A DNA stretch of 13,548 nt from Kiloniellales bacterium (GTDB lineage Bacteria; Pseudomonadota; Alphaproteobacteria; Kiloniellales; JAKSDN01): the NCBI GenBank assembly GCA_022360075.1, contig JAKSDN010000763.1:1-13548 (forward strand), given 5' to 3'. Each line of letters opens with the position of its first letter. Within the stretch, counting starts at the first letter, position 1. Position numbers and translations under genes: made by a program. Shown piece by piece: positions 1 to 7,191 of this stretch. The notes under the pieces are model-generated. The model saw only the letters and a program-made list of their open reading frames with translations, made no database searches and was not told the DNA's origin.

Positions 1-501
1 GGCGAGAAACGGCCGACCGCCGTGCCGGACCTCACCTTCTCGGACCAGATGACGCTGGAGCTCGGCGGCAAGACGGTCGAGCTCACCTACGTCGGCCGCG
101 GCCACTCAGACAACTCGATCGTGATGAACTTCCCGGCCGAGCGCGCGCTCTTCGCCGTCGACTTCATCTCGGTCAAGCGCTTGCCCTACCAGACCTTGAG
201 CGACTCCTACTACCCGGACTGGATCGAGGCGATCAAGCGCGTGGAGGCGATCGACTTCGACATCCTGGTGCCCGGCCACGGCCAGGTCGGCGTCAAGGCC
301 GACGCGGCCGACCACCGCGCCTACCACGAAGACCTCTACAACGCCGTGCTCGCCGCCGCCCGCGACGGCCAGAGCCTGGAAGAGATGCAGAAGTCGATCA
401 CGCTGGAGGCCTACAAGGACTGGGGCCAGTACGACAGGTGGCGCAGGATGAACATCGAGGGCATGCACCGCCGGATCGCGCTGCAGCGGCGGGGTAACTG
501 A
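1..501 (+). CDS. MBL-fold metallo-hydrolase, C-terminal part (5' end outside window)
   Basis: The frame is open at the left edge and ends in TGA, leaving 166 visible residues. The second half of a metallo-beta-lactamase fold can be read. GRGHSDN carries a metal-ligand His at about visible residue 35, LFAVD gives the bridging Asp at about 54, and VPGHG gives the last metal-ligand His at about 93. The HxHxDH motif that binds the first metals must lie upstream of the window. After the last His comes a helical tail rich in acidic and basic residues (about 100-166). The family covers many hydrolases of thioesters, lactones, beta-lactams and phosphodiesters, so the substrate cannot be named from this fragment. 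A GTG at 22 could be mistaken for a start, but seven sense codons precede it and it would omit the first metal site. The gene is separated from the next one by a repeat element. Fold confidence is high; function is unknown. Confidence 0.85.
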   Translation, partial: GEKRPTAVPDLTFSDQMTLELGGKTVELTYVGRGHSDNSIVMNFPAERALFAVDFISVKRLPYQTLSDSYYPDWIEAIKRVEAIDFDILVPGHGQVGVKADAADHRAYHEDLYNAVLAAARDGQSLEEMQKSITLEAYKDWGQYDRWRRMNIEGMHRRIALQRRGN

Positions 502-556
502 GGGCTGATCGGGTGCGTGCGCCGGTCCCGACGGGCCTTCGCTCGCTATCCAGGAC

Positions 557-672
557 TGTCACCCTCGGGCTTGACCCGAGGGTCCATCGGCGGGCGACAC
601 TCGGGATTCGCCGACGAAGGCCTTGCGGTCCCGCAATCCCCATGGATGCTCGGGTCAAGCCCGAGCATGACA
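557..672. repeat. Palindromic intergenic repeat, copy A (two hairpins)
   Basis: This element of about 116 bp has a perfect hairpin near each end. The left one has 8-bp arms CCCTCGGG (562-569) and CCCGAGGG (575-582) around a 5-nt loop. The right one has 9-bp arms ATGCTCGGG (646-654) and CCCGAGCAT (660-668). The two ends are near-perfect inverted repeats of each other over about 31 bp, starting TGTCA and ending TGACA. The core shares GCGGTCCCGCAA and CCCCATGGA with copy B at 1060-1177. I recall this motif as an abundant dispersed intergenic element in Alphaproteobacteria. It contains no gene; short open frames across it are composition artefacts. RNA from either strand would fold, so it may act as a terminator or stabiliser, but no U-tract follows. 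Confidence 0.85.
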
Positions 673-778
673 GTAAAAAGGAGCCACGTTGAGGACTGAC
701 TCGACCGCCGCGATCGTTCTGAACGCGGTGGGTCAATGCGCGCGATCAGGAATCCAGTTCCAACCCGGGAGGCCAGGC

Positions 779-1006
779 GTGGCCAAGATCGAGAGTCTCT
801 ATGGAACGACACCGGCGGAGATCTTCCAAAGCGGCCTGGAGAACGCCGACGAGATCGTGGCCGTGGCCACGGCGGTTCTCTGGAAGGACGGCCGCATCAC
901 CACGGGCTGGTCGAACGTCGACCTGGCCAGCCTCGCGCGGATGATCCTGTTGCTGGACGAGAAGCAGAGGCGGGCGACGATCGACATCGACGACCTCGGG
1001 CCTTAG
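779..1006 (+). CDS. Small hypothetical protein (75 aa)
   Basis: I do not recognise this protein. From the GTG at 779 it has 75 residues, soluble in character, with no membrane segment or signal peptide. It reads as an N-terminal helix, a likely strand pair around AVATAVLWKDGRITTGWSN (about 30-48), then a helix DLASLARMILLLDEKQRR. The start is chosen for two reasons. GGGAGG at 767-772 lies 6 nt upstream. From 779 onward 68 of 75 codons end in G or C, against 21 of 30 in the in-frame stretch 689-778. That stretch could still be coding: a TTG at 689 has an AAGGAG (678-683) 5 nt upstream, giving 105 residues. The gene sits alone between two copies of the same repeat and has no operon partner, so context gives no function. 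Confidence 0.6.
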   Translation: MAKIESLYGTTPAEIFQSGLENADEIVAVATAVLWKDGRITTGWSNVDLASLARMILLLDEKQRRATIDIDDLGP

Positions 1007-1059
1007 CCCTCGTCATGGTTGTTCCGCCGCACGAAGTACACGCGAGAAATCCCCACCAT

Positions 1060-1177
1060 TGTCACCCTCGGGCTTGACCCGAGGGTCCATCGGCGGGCAA
1101 GGGCTCGGACGTCAGTCCGCCTATGCTTGGCGGTCCCGCAACCCCCATGGATGCTCGGGTCAAGCCCGAGCATGACA
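1060..1177. repeat. Palindromic intergenic repeat, copy B (two hairpins)
   Basis: This is the second copy of the element at 557-672, in the same orientation, about 118 bp long. The left hairpin is CCCTCGGG (1065-1072) with CCCGAGGG (1078-1085), and the right is ATGCTCGGG (1151-1159) with CCCGAGCAT (1165-1173). Hairpins and flanks match copy A exactly, while the middle (about 1097-1130) has diverged, as expected if selection or recent spread keeps the stems. It begins 23 bp beyond the ilvC stop codon, so the hairpins would form in the 3' end of the ilvBNC mRNA and could serve as its terminator or protect it from exonucleases. That role is inferred. Confidence 0.85.
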
Positions 1178-1200
1178 GAGTAGATAGGGAACGCGCTCCC

Positions 1201-2328
<1,128 letters not shown>

Positions 2329-2348
2329 CTATGCTGCATGACCAACCT

Positions 2349-2460
2349 GCGTCCTTCGAGACGCGCCCAGGGGCGCTCCTCAGGATGAGGATCGGTCTTC
2401 GTGGCACAAAGAAGAGGCCTCATCCTGAGGAGCCCGCGGAGCGGGCGTCTCGAAGGACGC
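2349..2460. repeat. Large inverted repeat between ilvN and ilvC
   Basis: The left arm (2349-2390) begins GCGTCCTTCGAGACGC and ends GCTCCTCAGGATGAGG. The right arm (2418-2460) is its near-complete reverse complement, with a few mismatches in the middle. Between them TCTTC (2396-2400) and GAAGA (2411-2415) extend the stem towards a 10-nt loop, so the whole forms one long hairpin of roughly 110 nt. The sequence differs from the repeats at 557 and 1060. I recall this CATCCTGAGGAGC / CGTCTCGAAGGACG motif as a widespread alphaproteobacterial dispersed element. It fills most of the 302-bp ilvN-ilvC gap. The rest of the gap (2461-2522 and 2221-2348) shows only the purine-rich ribosome-binding region of ilvC. 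In the ilvBNC transcript the hairpin could stop, pause or protect RNA and so set the ratio of ilvC to ilvBN. Confidence 0.85.
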
Positions 2461-2522
2461 TAGATGCCTATCCCATGCGCCTTGGTTCAACCGCTTGCTC
2501 TCGAGTTGTCAGCGCACATCCC

Positions 2523-3038
2523 CTAGAGCCCCTTCTCGCCGCGGGCGATGGCGACCACGCCGGTGCGCGAGACGTCGACCAGGCCGAGCGGGCGCATGAG
2601 CTCGATGAAGACGTCGAGCTTCTCGCCCTTGCCGGTCATCTCGAAGGTGAAGTGCTCGTGTCCGGAATCGACCACGTTGGCACGAAAGACGTCGGCGATG
2701 CGCAGGGATTCGACCCGCTTCTCGCCGCTGCCGGCGACCTTGACCAGTGCCAGCTCGCGCTCGACGTGGGGGCCCTCGAGCGTGAGATCGCTCACCCAGT
2801 GAACCGGTACCAGGCGGTCGAGCTGCGCCTTGATCTGCTCGAGCACCTGGGGCGTGCCCGAGGTGACGATGGTGATGCGCGACAGGCTCTCGGTCGGGTC
2901 GACCTCGGTGACGGTCAGGCTCTCGATGTTGTAGCCGCGCCCGGAAAAGAGTCCGATGACCCGCGCCAGCACGCCCGGCTCGTTGTCCACCAGCACCGCG
3001 ATGGTGCGCCGTTCAATGATTTCCTCACGGGGCGCCAT
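2523..3038 (-). CDS. ilvN: Acetolactate synthase, small regulatory subunit
   Basis: This is the regulatory subunit of acetohydroxyacid synthase. In the family it binds the catalytic subunit IlvB, raises its activity and confers feedback inhibition by valine or other branched-chain amino acids. It has 171 residues, near the usual 160-175. The N-terminal ACT domain spans about 12-82, with the ligand-site signature DNEPGVLARV (18-27) and GLFSGRGYNIESL (29-41). The C-terminal domain (about 85-165) contains HVERELALVKV, typical of the family. The ATG at 3038 has AAGGGA (3046-3051) 7 nt upstream. It lies 109 bp downstream of ilvB on the same strand, as expected for subunits made together. The ilvH name is used for the same family. 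Confidence 0.97.
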   Translation of the reverse strand: MAPREEIIERRTIAVLVDNEPGVLARVIGLFSGRGYNIESLTVTEVDPTESLSRITIVTSGTPQVLEQIKAQLDRLVPVHWVSDLTLEGPHVERELALVKVAGSGEKRVESLRIADVFRANVVDSGHEHFTFEMTGKGEKLDVFIELMRPLGLVDVSRTGVVAIARGEKGL

Positions 3039-3147
3039 GGCCCTGTCCCTTGTCCGTCAAACCTGTTTCGTGAAATCCCGCCGGCCGACCGCGGTGACCT
3101 GCCGGCGAACCGGAGGCCTTGCCGCCGCTCGCAGCGAACAGCCTCGC

Positions 3148-4908
3148 CTAGACGAGGACCATGCCCTCCTCGGAGATCGGCCTGCTGGCCTCGTCCTCGG
3201 GGCCCAGCAGCATGTCGTAGTGCGCCGCGCCCGAAGGGATCATGGGGAAGCAGTTCTCTTCCTGATCGACGCAACAATCGAGGATGACCGGCTTGGGCGT
3301 GTCGATCATCTCCATGATCGTGTCGTCGACCTCGTCCGGCTTGGTCGCGCGCAGGCCGACCGCGCCGAAAGCCTCGGCGAGCTTCACGAAGTCGGGCAGC
3401 GAATCCATGTAGCTCTCGGAGTAGCGCTCGCCGTGCAGCAGCTCCTGCCACTGGCGCACCATGCCCATCCAGCGGTTGTTGACCACGAAGACCTTTACCG
3501 GCAGGCGGTACTGCATGACGGTCGAGAGTTCCTGAATGTTCATCATGAAGGAGGCCTCGCCCGCGATGTCGATCACCAGGGACTCGGGATGGGCGACCTG
3601 CACGCCGAGCGCGGCGGGAAAGCCGTAGCCCATGGTGCCGAGGCCGCCCGAGGTCATCCAGCGGTTCGGCTCTTCGAACTTGTAGAACTGGGCCGCCCAC
3701 ATCTGGTGCTGGCCCACCTCGGTCGTGATGTAGCAGTCGCGCTCCTTGGTCAGCTCGTAGAGCCGCTCGATCGCGTACTGCGGCTTGATCGTCTTCTTGC
3801 CCTGGAGGTACTTGAGGCAGTCGCGTCCGCGCCACTCGTCGATCTGCGCCCACCAGGCCTTGTGGGCCTTGCGGTCGATCTTGTGGTCGGCCGCTTTCAG
3901 GCCCTTGACCAGCGACTGCAGCACCAGCCCGGCGTCGCCGACGATCGGCAGGTCGACCATGACGTTCTTGTTGATCGAGCTGGGATCGATGTCGATGTGG
4001 ATCTTCTTCGATTCGGGCGAGAATTCGGTCAGCTTGCCGGTCACCCGGTCGTCGAAGCGCGCGCCGACGTTGATCATGAGATCGCAGTTGTACATCGCCA
4101 GGTTGGCTTCGTAGGTGCCGTGCATGCCGAGCATGCCGATGAACTGCGGATCGCTGGCGGCGAAGGTGCCCAGGCCCATCAGGGTGTTGGTGCAGGGCGC
4201 GCCCAGCATGTGCACGAACTGGTGCAGCAGCTTGGCGGCCTTGGGTCCGGCATTGATGACGCCGCCGCCGGCATAGACGACCGGGCGTTTGGCCGCGCGG
4301 ATCATGGCGATCGCCTCGGCGATGCGAGCCGGGTCGGGCTTGGTCTGCGGCTTGTAGCTGCGATGGCTGACCTGCGAGGGCGGGATGTACTCGCCCTTGG
4401 CCTGCAGCACGTCCTTGGGCAGATCCACCACCACCGGGCCGGGCCGGCCGTGGGTCGCCACGTAGACCGCCTCGTGCATGATGCGCGGCAGGTCGGCGAT
4501 CGACTTGACCAGGTAGTTGTGCTTGGTGCAGGGCCGCGTGATGCCGGTGGTGTCGGCCTCCTGAAAGGCGTCGTTGCCGATCAGATGGGTCGGCACCTGG
4601 CCGGTCAGGCAGATCACCGGGATCGAGTCCATCAGCGCGTCGGTCAGGCCGGTCACGGCGTTGGTCGCGCCCGGACCCGAGGTCACCAGGACCGCGCCGA
4701 TGCGGCCGGTCGAGCGGGCGTAGCCCTCGGCCGCGTGGACCGCGCCCTGCTCGTGGCGCGTCAGGATGTGGCGCAGCTCGTTCTGGCCGAACATGGCATC
4801 GTAAATCGGCAGGACGGCGCCGCCGGGATAGCCGAAGACGACGTCGATACCCTGATCGAGCAGGGCCTTGATCACCATTTCGGCGCCGGTCATGTGCTCT
4901 TGGGGCAT
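3148..4908 (-). CDS. ilvB: Acetolactate synthase, large catalytic subunit
   Basis: IlvB is the ThDP-, Mg2+- and FAD-dependent catalytic subunit that condenses pyruvate with pyruvate or 2-oxobutyrate, the committed step of branched-chain amino acid synthesis. At 586 residues it is full length. Three domains can be followed: an N-terminal ThDP pyrimidine-binding domain (about 6-170) with catalytic Glu53 in RHEQGA, a central FAD-associated domain (about 195-330), and a C-terminal ThDP diphosphate-binding domain (about 385-555). In the last domain the usual GDG of the ThDP motif reads GEA (450-452), with the partner Asn pair at 477-478 and RQWQE at 485-489. The ATG at 4908 has AAGGAA (4917-4922) 8 nt upstream. 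It is the first gene of ilvB-ilvN-ilvC. The 185-bp leader region shows no short peptide rich in Leu, Ile or Val codons, so classical attenuation is not supported. The name ilvI is also used. Confidence 0.97.
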   Translation of the reverse strand: MPQEHMTGAEMVIKALLDQGIDVVFGYPGGAVLPIYDAMFGQNELRHILTRHEQGAVHAAEGYARSTGRIGAVLVTSGPGATNAVTGLTDALMDSIPVICLTGQVPTHLIGNDAFQEADTTGITRPCTKHNYLVKSIADLPRIMHEAVYVATHGRPGPVVVDLPKDVLQAKGEYIPPSQVSHRSYKPQTKPDPARIAEAIAMIRAAKRPVVYAGGGVINAGPKAAKLLHQFVHMLGAPCTNTLMGLGTFAASDPQFIGMLGMHGTYEANLAMYNCDLMINVGARFDDRVTGKLTEFSPESKKIHIDIDPSSINKNVMVDLPIVGDAGLVLQSLVKGLKAADHKIDRKAHKAWWAQIDEWRGRDCLKYLQGKKTIKPQYAIERLYELTKERDCYITTEVGQHQMWAAQFYKFEEPNRWMTSGGLGTMGYGFPAALGVQVAHPESLVIDIAGEASFMMNIQELSTVMQYRLPVKVFVVNNRWMGMVRQWQELLHGERYSESYMDSLPDFVKLAEAFGAVGLRATKPDEVDDTIMEMIDTPKPVILDCCVDQEENCFPMIPSGAAHYDMLLGPEDEASRPISEEGMVLV

Positions 4909-4932
4909 CGGTCTCGTTCCTTGTCCTCATTG

Positions 4933-4950
4933 CCGGGCCTTTGCGCCCGG
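4933..4950 (-). other. Short GC hairpin in the ilvB 5' leader
   Basis: CCGGGC (4933-4938) and GCCCGG (4945-4950) pair perfectly around a 6-nt loop, 24 nt upstream of the ilvB start and 10 nt before its ribosome-binding site. No U-tract follows on the ilvB strand, so it is not an intrinsic terminator. It could affect translation or mRNA stability, which is inference from position only. Confidence 0.4.
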
Positions 4951-5082
4951 AGTTTTGCGTGGCCCTGCCGCCTCCAGCAGGTCCCGGATTGTTCTCAAAT
5001 CTGGGCCCGATAGACAAGCGGCGCGGCTCGGACGCGGGCAAACGGGCCCTCGCGTCGGCCACGCCGGTCTTGTGGGAGGCGT

Positions 5083-5111
5083 AAGCTAGTCGGTCAGCCT
5101 GGGAGGGTCAA
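5083..5111 (-). promoter_or_regulatory. Candidate promoter for ilvBNC
   Basis: On the minus strand TTGACC (5106-5111, 5 of 6 against TTGACA) is followed after exactly 17 nt by TAGCTT (5083-5088, 3 of 6 against TATAAT). The -35 overlaps the last codons of miaA and the -10 lies just past its stop, giving a leader of about 170 nt before ilvB. A weaker alternative is TTGTCT (5012-5017) with AACAAT (4988-4993) at 18-nt spacing. Alphaproteobacterial -10 boxes are loose, so either could be the true one. Confidence 0.3.
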
Positions 5112-6146
5112 CTCAAATTCGCGAATTTTATTAAAGATTTTCGGGTTCAAACTTTCTGAATATTGCGATTCTAAGACACATGGCGCAGGATTCGTGCTCG
5201 CCTGCCGCGACGCGGCGACGGCGGCAAGCCCCGCCTCGGCCTCCCGCCCGGCGCCCGGAGCGCCCGGCGGACCCTGGGTGCGCAGCCAGGTGACCTGCCG
5301 CTTGGCATAGCGCCGGGTCGCCTGCTGGGCCTTGTCCACCGCTGCCTCCAGGCTCAGCGTGCCGCGCAGATGGTCGGCGAGCTCGGCAACGCCGAGCGCC
5401 TTCATCACCGGCAGCGCCGGGTCCAGATCGAGCGCCAGCAGCGCGCGGACCTCGTCCAGCGCTCCGGCCGCCAGCATGGCCTCGAAGCGACGGTCACAGG
5501 CAGCGTAAAGCGCCGGGCGCGGCGGTAAGAGCACGAAGCTTGCGAAGCGATAGGACGCCGGCGCGGCCTCGGTCTCGGCCTGCCAGTCGGTGAGCGAGCG
5601 GCCGGTGGCCTCCAGGACCTCCCAGGCGCGAATCAGCCGCTGGCTGTCCGCGGCGTGCAGGCGCGCGGCCGTTGCCGGGTCGCGCAGGGCAAGCTCGGCG
5701 TGAAAGGCCGCACCGCCCAGCAACGCGTGCCGGGCCCTGGCCCGCTCGCGAACCTCGGCGGGGATGCTCGGCAGCGCCGCGAGGCCTTCGGCGAGGGCCT
5801 TCAAATAGAGCCCCGTGCCGCCGACGACGATCGGGAGCCGGTCCTTTTCGAGCGCCGCATCGATCTCCTTGAGGGCCAGCGCGCGCCAGCGCCCGGCGGA
5901 GCAGGACTCGGCCCCCGGGATGACGCCGTAGAGCCGATGAGGCGCGCGGGCCAGCGCCTCGACGTCGGGGCGCGCGGTCAGGATCTCGAGCTCGCGGTAG
6001 ACCTGCATGGAATCGGCGTTGATCACGGTGCCGTCGAAGGCCTCGGCGATGGCGAGGGCCAGGCCCGACTTGCCGGAGGCGGTCGGCCCCGTGACCACGA
6101 TCACCGGGGCCCGGCTCCCCTCGACGGCGGTGTGGTCTTCGGTCAT
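5094..6146 (-). CDS. miaA: tRNA dimethylallyltransferase
   Basis: MiaA transfers a dimethylallyl group from dimethylallyl diphosphate to N6 of A37 in tRNAs that read codons starting with U, supporting accurate decoding. The 350-residue product shows the P-loop GPTASGKS at 20-27, ADSMQVYR at 44-51, the diphosphate-binding GGTGLYLKAL at 109-118, and the late family motif RRYAKRQVTWLR at 278-289. The ATG at 6146 is chosen because the P-loop begins 20 residues later, as is normal. The frame runs further upstream only as antisense of serB. No clear ribosome-binding site precedes the ATG. About 60 residues follow the last family motif, longer than usual. The final 28 or so come from AT-rich DNA unlike the rest of the gene and may be a read-through extension. 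It is divergent from serB across 81 bp and upstream of ilvB on the same strand. Confidence 0.95.
   Translation of the reverse strand: MTEDHTAVEGSRAPVIVVTGPTASGKSGLALAIAEAFDGTVINADSMQVYRELEILTARPDVEALARAPHRLYGVIPGAESCSAGRWRALALKEIDAALEKDRLPIVVGGTGLYLKALAEGLAALPSIPAEVRERARARHALLGGAAFHAELALRDPATAARLHAADSQRLIRAWEVLEATGRSLTDWQAETEAAPASYRFASFVLLPPRPALYAACDRRFEAMLAAGALDEVRALLALDLDPALPVMKALGVAELADHLRGTLSLEAAVDKAQQATRRYAKRQVTWLRTQGPPGAPGAGREAEAGLAAVAASRQASTNPAPCVLESQYSESLNPKIFNKIREFELTLPG
5115..5128. promoter_or_regulatory. AT-rich 14-bp perfect palindrome, possible operator
   Basis: AAATTCGCGAATTT is a perfect 14-bp palindrome in a stretch where about 48 of 70 bases (5111-5180) are A or T, far above the rest of the window. 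It lies 3 bp upstream of the candidate ilvB -35 box, a position suited to an activator or repressor dimer. It also lies within the last codons of miaA. No regulator is identified. Confidence 0.35.
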
Positions 6147-6191
6147 GGCGCGCGCGCCGGTGCCAGGCGGATCTTGCCGCGGCGCCGCGCC

Positions 6192-6220
6192 TTGCCAGCG
6201 CGCGGCGGGCCGCCTATACG
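6192..6220 (+). promoter_or_regulatory. Candidate promoter of serB (predicts leaderless mRNA)
   Basis: TTGCCA (6192-6197, 5 of 6 against TTGACA) and TATACG (6215-6220, 4 of 6 against TATAAT) are separated by exactly 17 nt. Standard spacing puts the transcription start at about 6227-6228, on or next to the A of the serB ATG at 6228. The bases before the ATG hold no well-placed ribosome-binding site, which agrees with a leaderless transcript. Confidence 0.45.
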
Positions 6221-6241
6221 GCGCGGGATGAGCCATGTCCT
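6213..6241 (-). promoter_or_regulatory. Candidate promoter of miaA, sharing the TATA core with serB
   Basis: On the minus strand AGGACA (6236-6241, 4 of 6) and TATAGG (6213-6218, 4 of 6) are 17 nt apart. The central TATA (6215-6218) is the same one used by the serB promoter, so the two would be back to back and could not be occupied together. The -35 box would lie inside the start of serB. The match is moderate. Confidence 0.3.
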
Positions 6242-7118
6242 CACCCTGGTGGCCGGCGCCGGCCCCGACAGCCTGCCGCCGAGCCTGATCGAGCGCGCCA
6301 CGCAGGCCCTGGCCGAGGCGGGAGCCGCGGTCGCCGATCCCGACTGGCTGAGCCCGGCACGGGCCTGCGACCTCGCGTTCGAGGCCGCGGTGCCGGCCGC
6401 AGCGAGCCTGCGCGATCTGCTCGCGGGCGCGGCCGTCGACTTCGCCGTGCAGCCCCAGGCGGGACGGCGCAAGGCCCTGCTCGTGGCGGACATGGACTCC
6501 ACGATCGTCACCTCGGAAACCCTCGACGAACTCGCCGACGCGCTTGGCCTCAAAGCGGAGATCGCCGCGATCACGGCGCGCACCATGGCGGGAGAGCTCG
6601 ACTTCGCGCAAGCCCTGCGCGCGCGGGTCGCCCGCCTGGCCGGGCTGCCGAGCGCGGCCTTGGACCGGACGCTGGCGCGCATCGAGCTCTCTGCCGGCGC
6701 GCGCACCCTGGTCCGGACCATGAAGGCCCATGGTGCCTATTGCCTGCTGGTCTCCGGCGGTTTCAGCCACTTCACGTCGGCGATCCGCGAGGCCTGCGGC
6801 TTCGACGAGGACCGCTCGAACCACCTGGTTCTCGAAAACGGCCAGCTCACCGGCGAGGTCGCCGAGCCGATCCTCGGGCGGGAGGCCAAGCTGGAGATCC
6901 TTCACGAACTGGTCGAGGCGCGCCGCATCACGCTCGACGCGGCTTGTGCCGTCGGCGACGGCGCCAACGATCTCGCGATGCTGCAGGCCGCCGGGCTCGG
7001 CGTGGCCTATCGCGGCAAGCCGGCGACGCGCGCCGCGGCGCGCTTTTGCGTCGACCACGGCGATCTGACCGCCTTGCTTTACTTCCAAGGCTATCGGGAA
7101 AGCGAGTTCGTCAGCTGA
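6228..7118 (+). CDS. serB: Phosphoserine phosphatase
   Basis: SerB hydrolyses O-phosphoserine to serine, the last step of the phosphorylated serine pathway, in the cytoplasm. The product has 296 residues, the usual size for the long SerB form with an N-terminal ACT-like domain (about 1-78). The HAD-superfamily catalytic domain follows. Motif I is DMDST at 88-92, where Asp88 is the nucleophile and Asp90 the acid/base. Motif II Ser is in VSGGFSHFT at 175-183, motif III Lys is 221 in GREAK, and motif IV is GDGANDLAML at 243-252. The ATG at 6228 opens the family N-terminus; the longer upstream frame is only antisense of miaA. It is divergent from miaA and convergent with the degP end, 73 bp away. 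That gap holds a perfect GGAGCGCTCC palindrome (7121-7130) but no convincing terminator. Confidence 0.96.
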   Translation: MSHVLTLVAGAGPDSLPPSLIERATQALAEAGAAVADPDWLSPARACDLAFEAAVPAAASLRDLLAGAAVDFAVQPQAGRRKALLVADMDSTIVTSETLDELADALGLKAEIAAITARTMAGELDFAQALRARVARLAGLPSAALDRTLARIELSAGARTLVRTMKAHGAYCLLVSGGFSHFTSAIREACGFDEDRSNHLVLENGQLTGEVAEPILGREAKLEILHELVEARRITLDAACAVGDGANDLAMLQAAGLGVAYRGKPATRAAARFCVDHGDLTALLYFQGYRESEFVS

Positions 7119-7191
7119 CCGGAGCGCTCCCGCTCGGCCTACGAGAATCGGGGGCCTGCCTCGTCAGCGCCGCGCCAGGCCAGCTAAGCAC

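Noticed and set aside
517..699. Short open frames over repeat copy A
   Set aside because: They encode translated palindromes with no ribosome-binding site or conserved pattern. The same sequence recurs at 1060-1177, where it is also non-coding.
2956..5013. Plus-strand open frame of 685 codons over ilvB
   Set aside because: It is antisense of ilvB and of part of ilvN, shows no domain signature and has shadow-like composition.
4909..5093. Attenuator leader peptide upstream of ilvB
   Set aside because: No short open frame with clustered Leu, Ile or Val codons was seen on the minus strand, and no terminator with a U-tract.
6147..7088. Upstream 314-codon extension of the miaA frame
   Set aside because: It is entirely antisense to serB and the divergent promoter region, and MiaA proteins begin just before the P-loop, as from 6146.
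7119..7191. Bidirectional terminator between serB and degP
   Set aside because: There is a GGAGCGCTCC palindrome and a 6-bp GGCCTG/CAGGCC pairing with a long loop, but no T-tract on either strand, so an intrinsic terminator is not supported.
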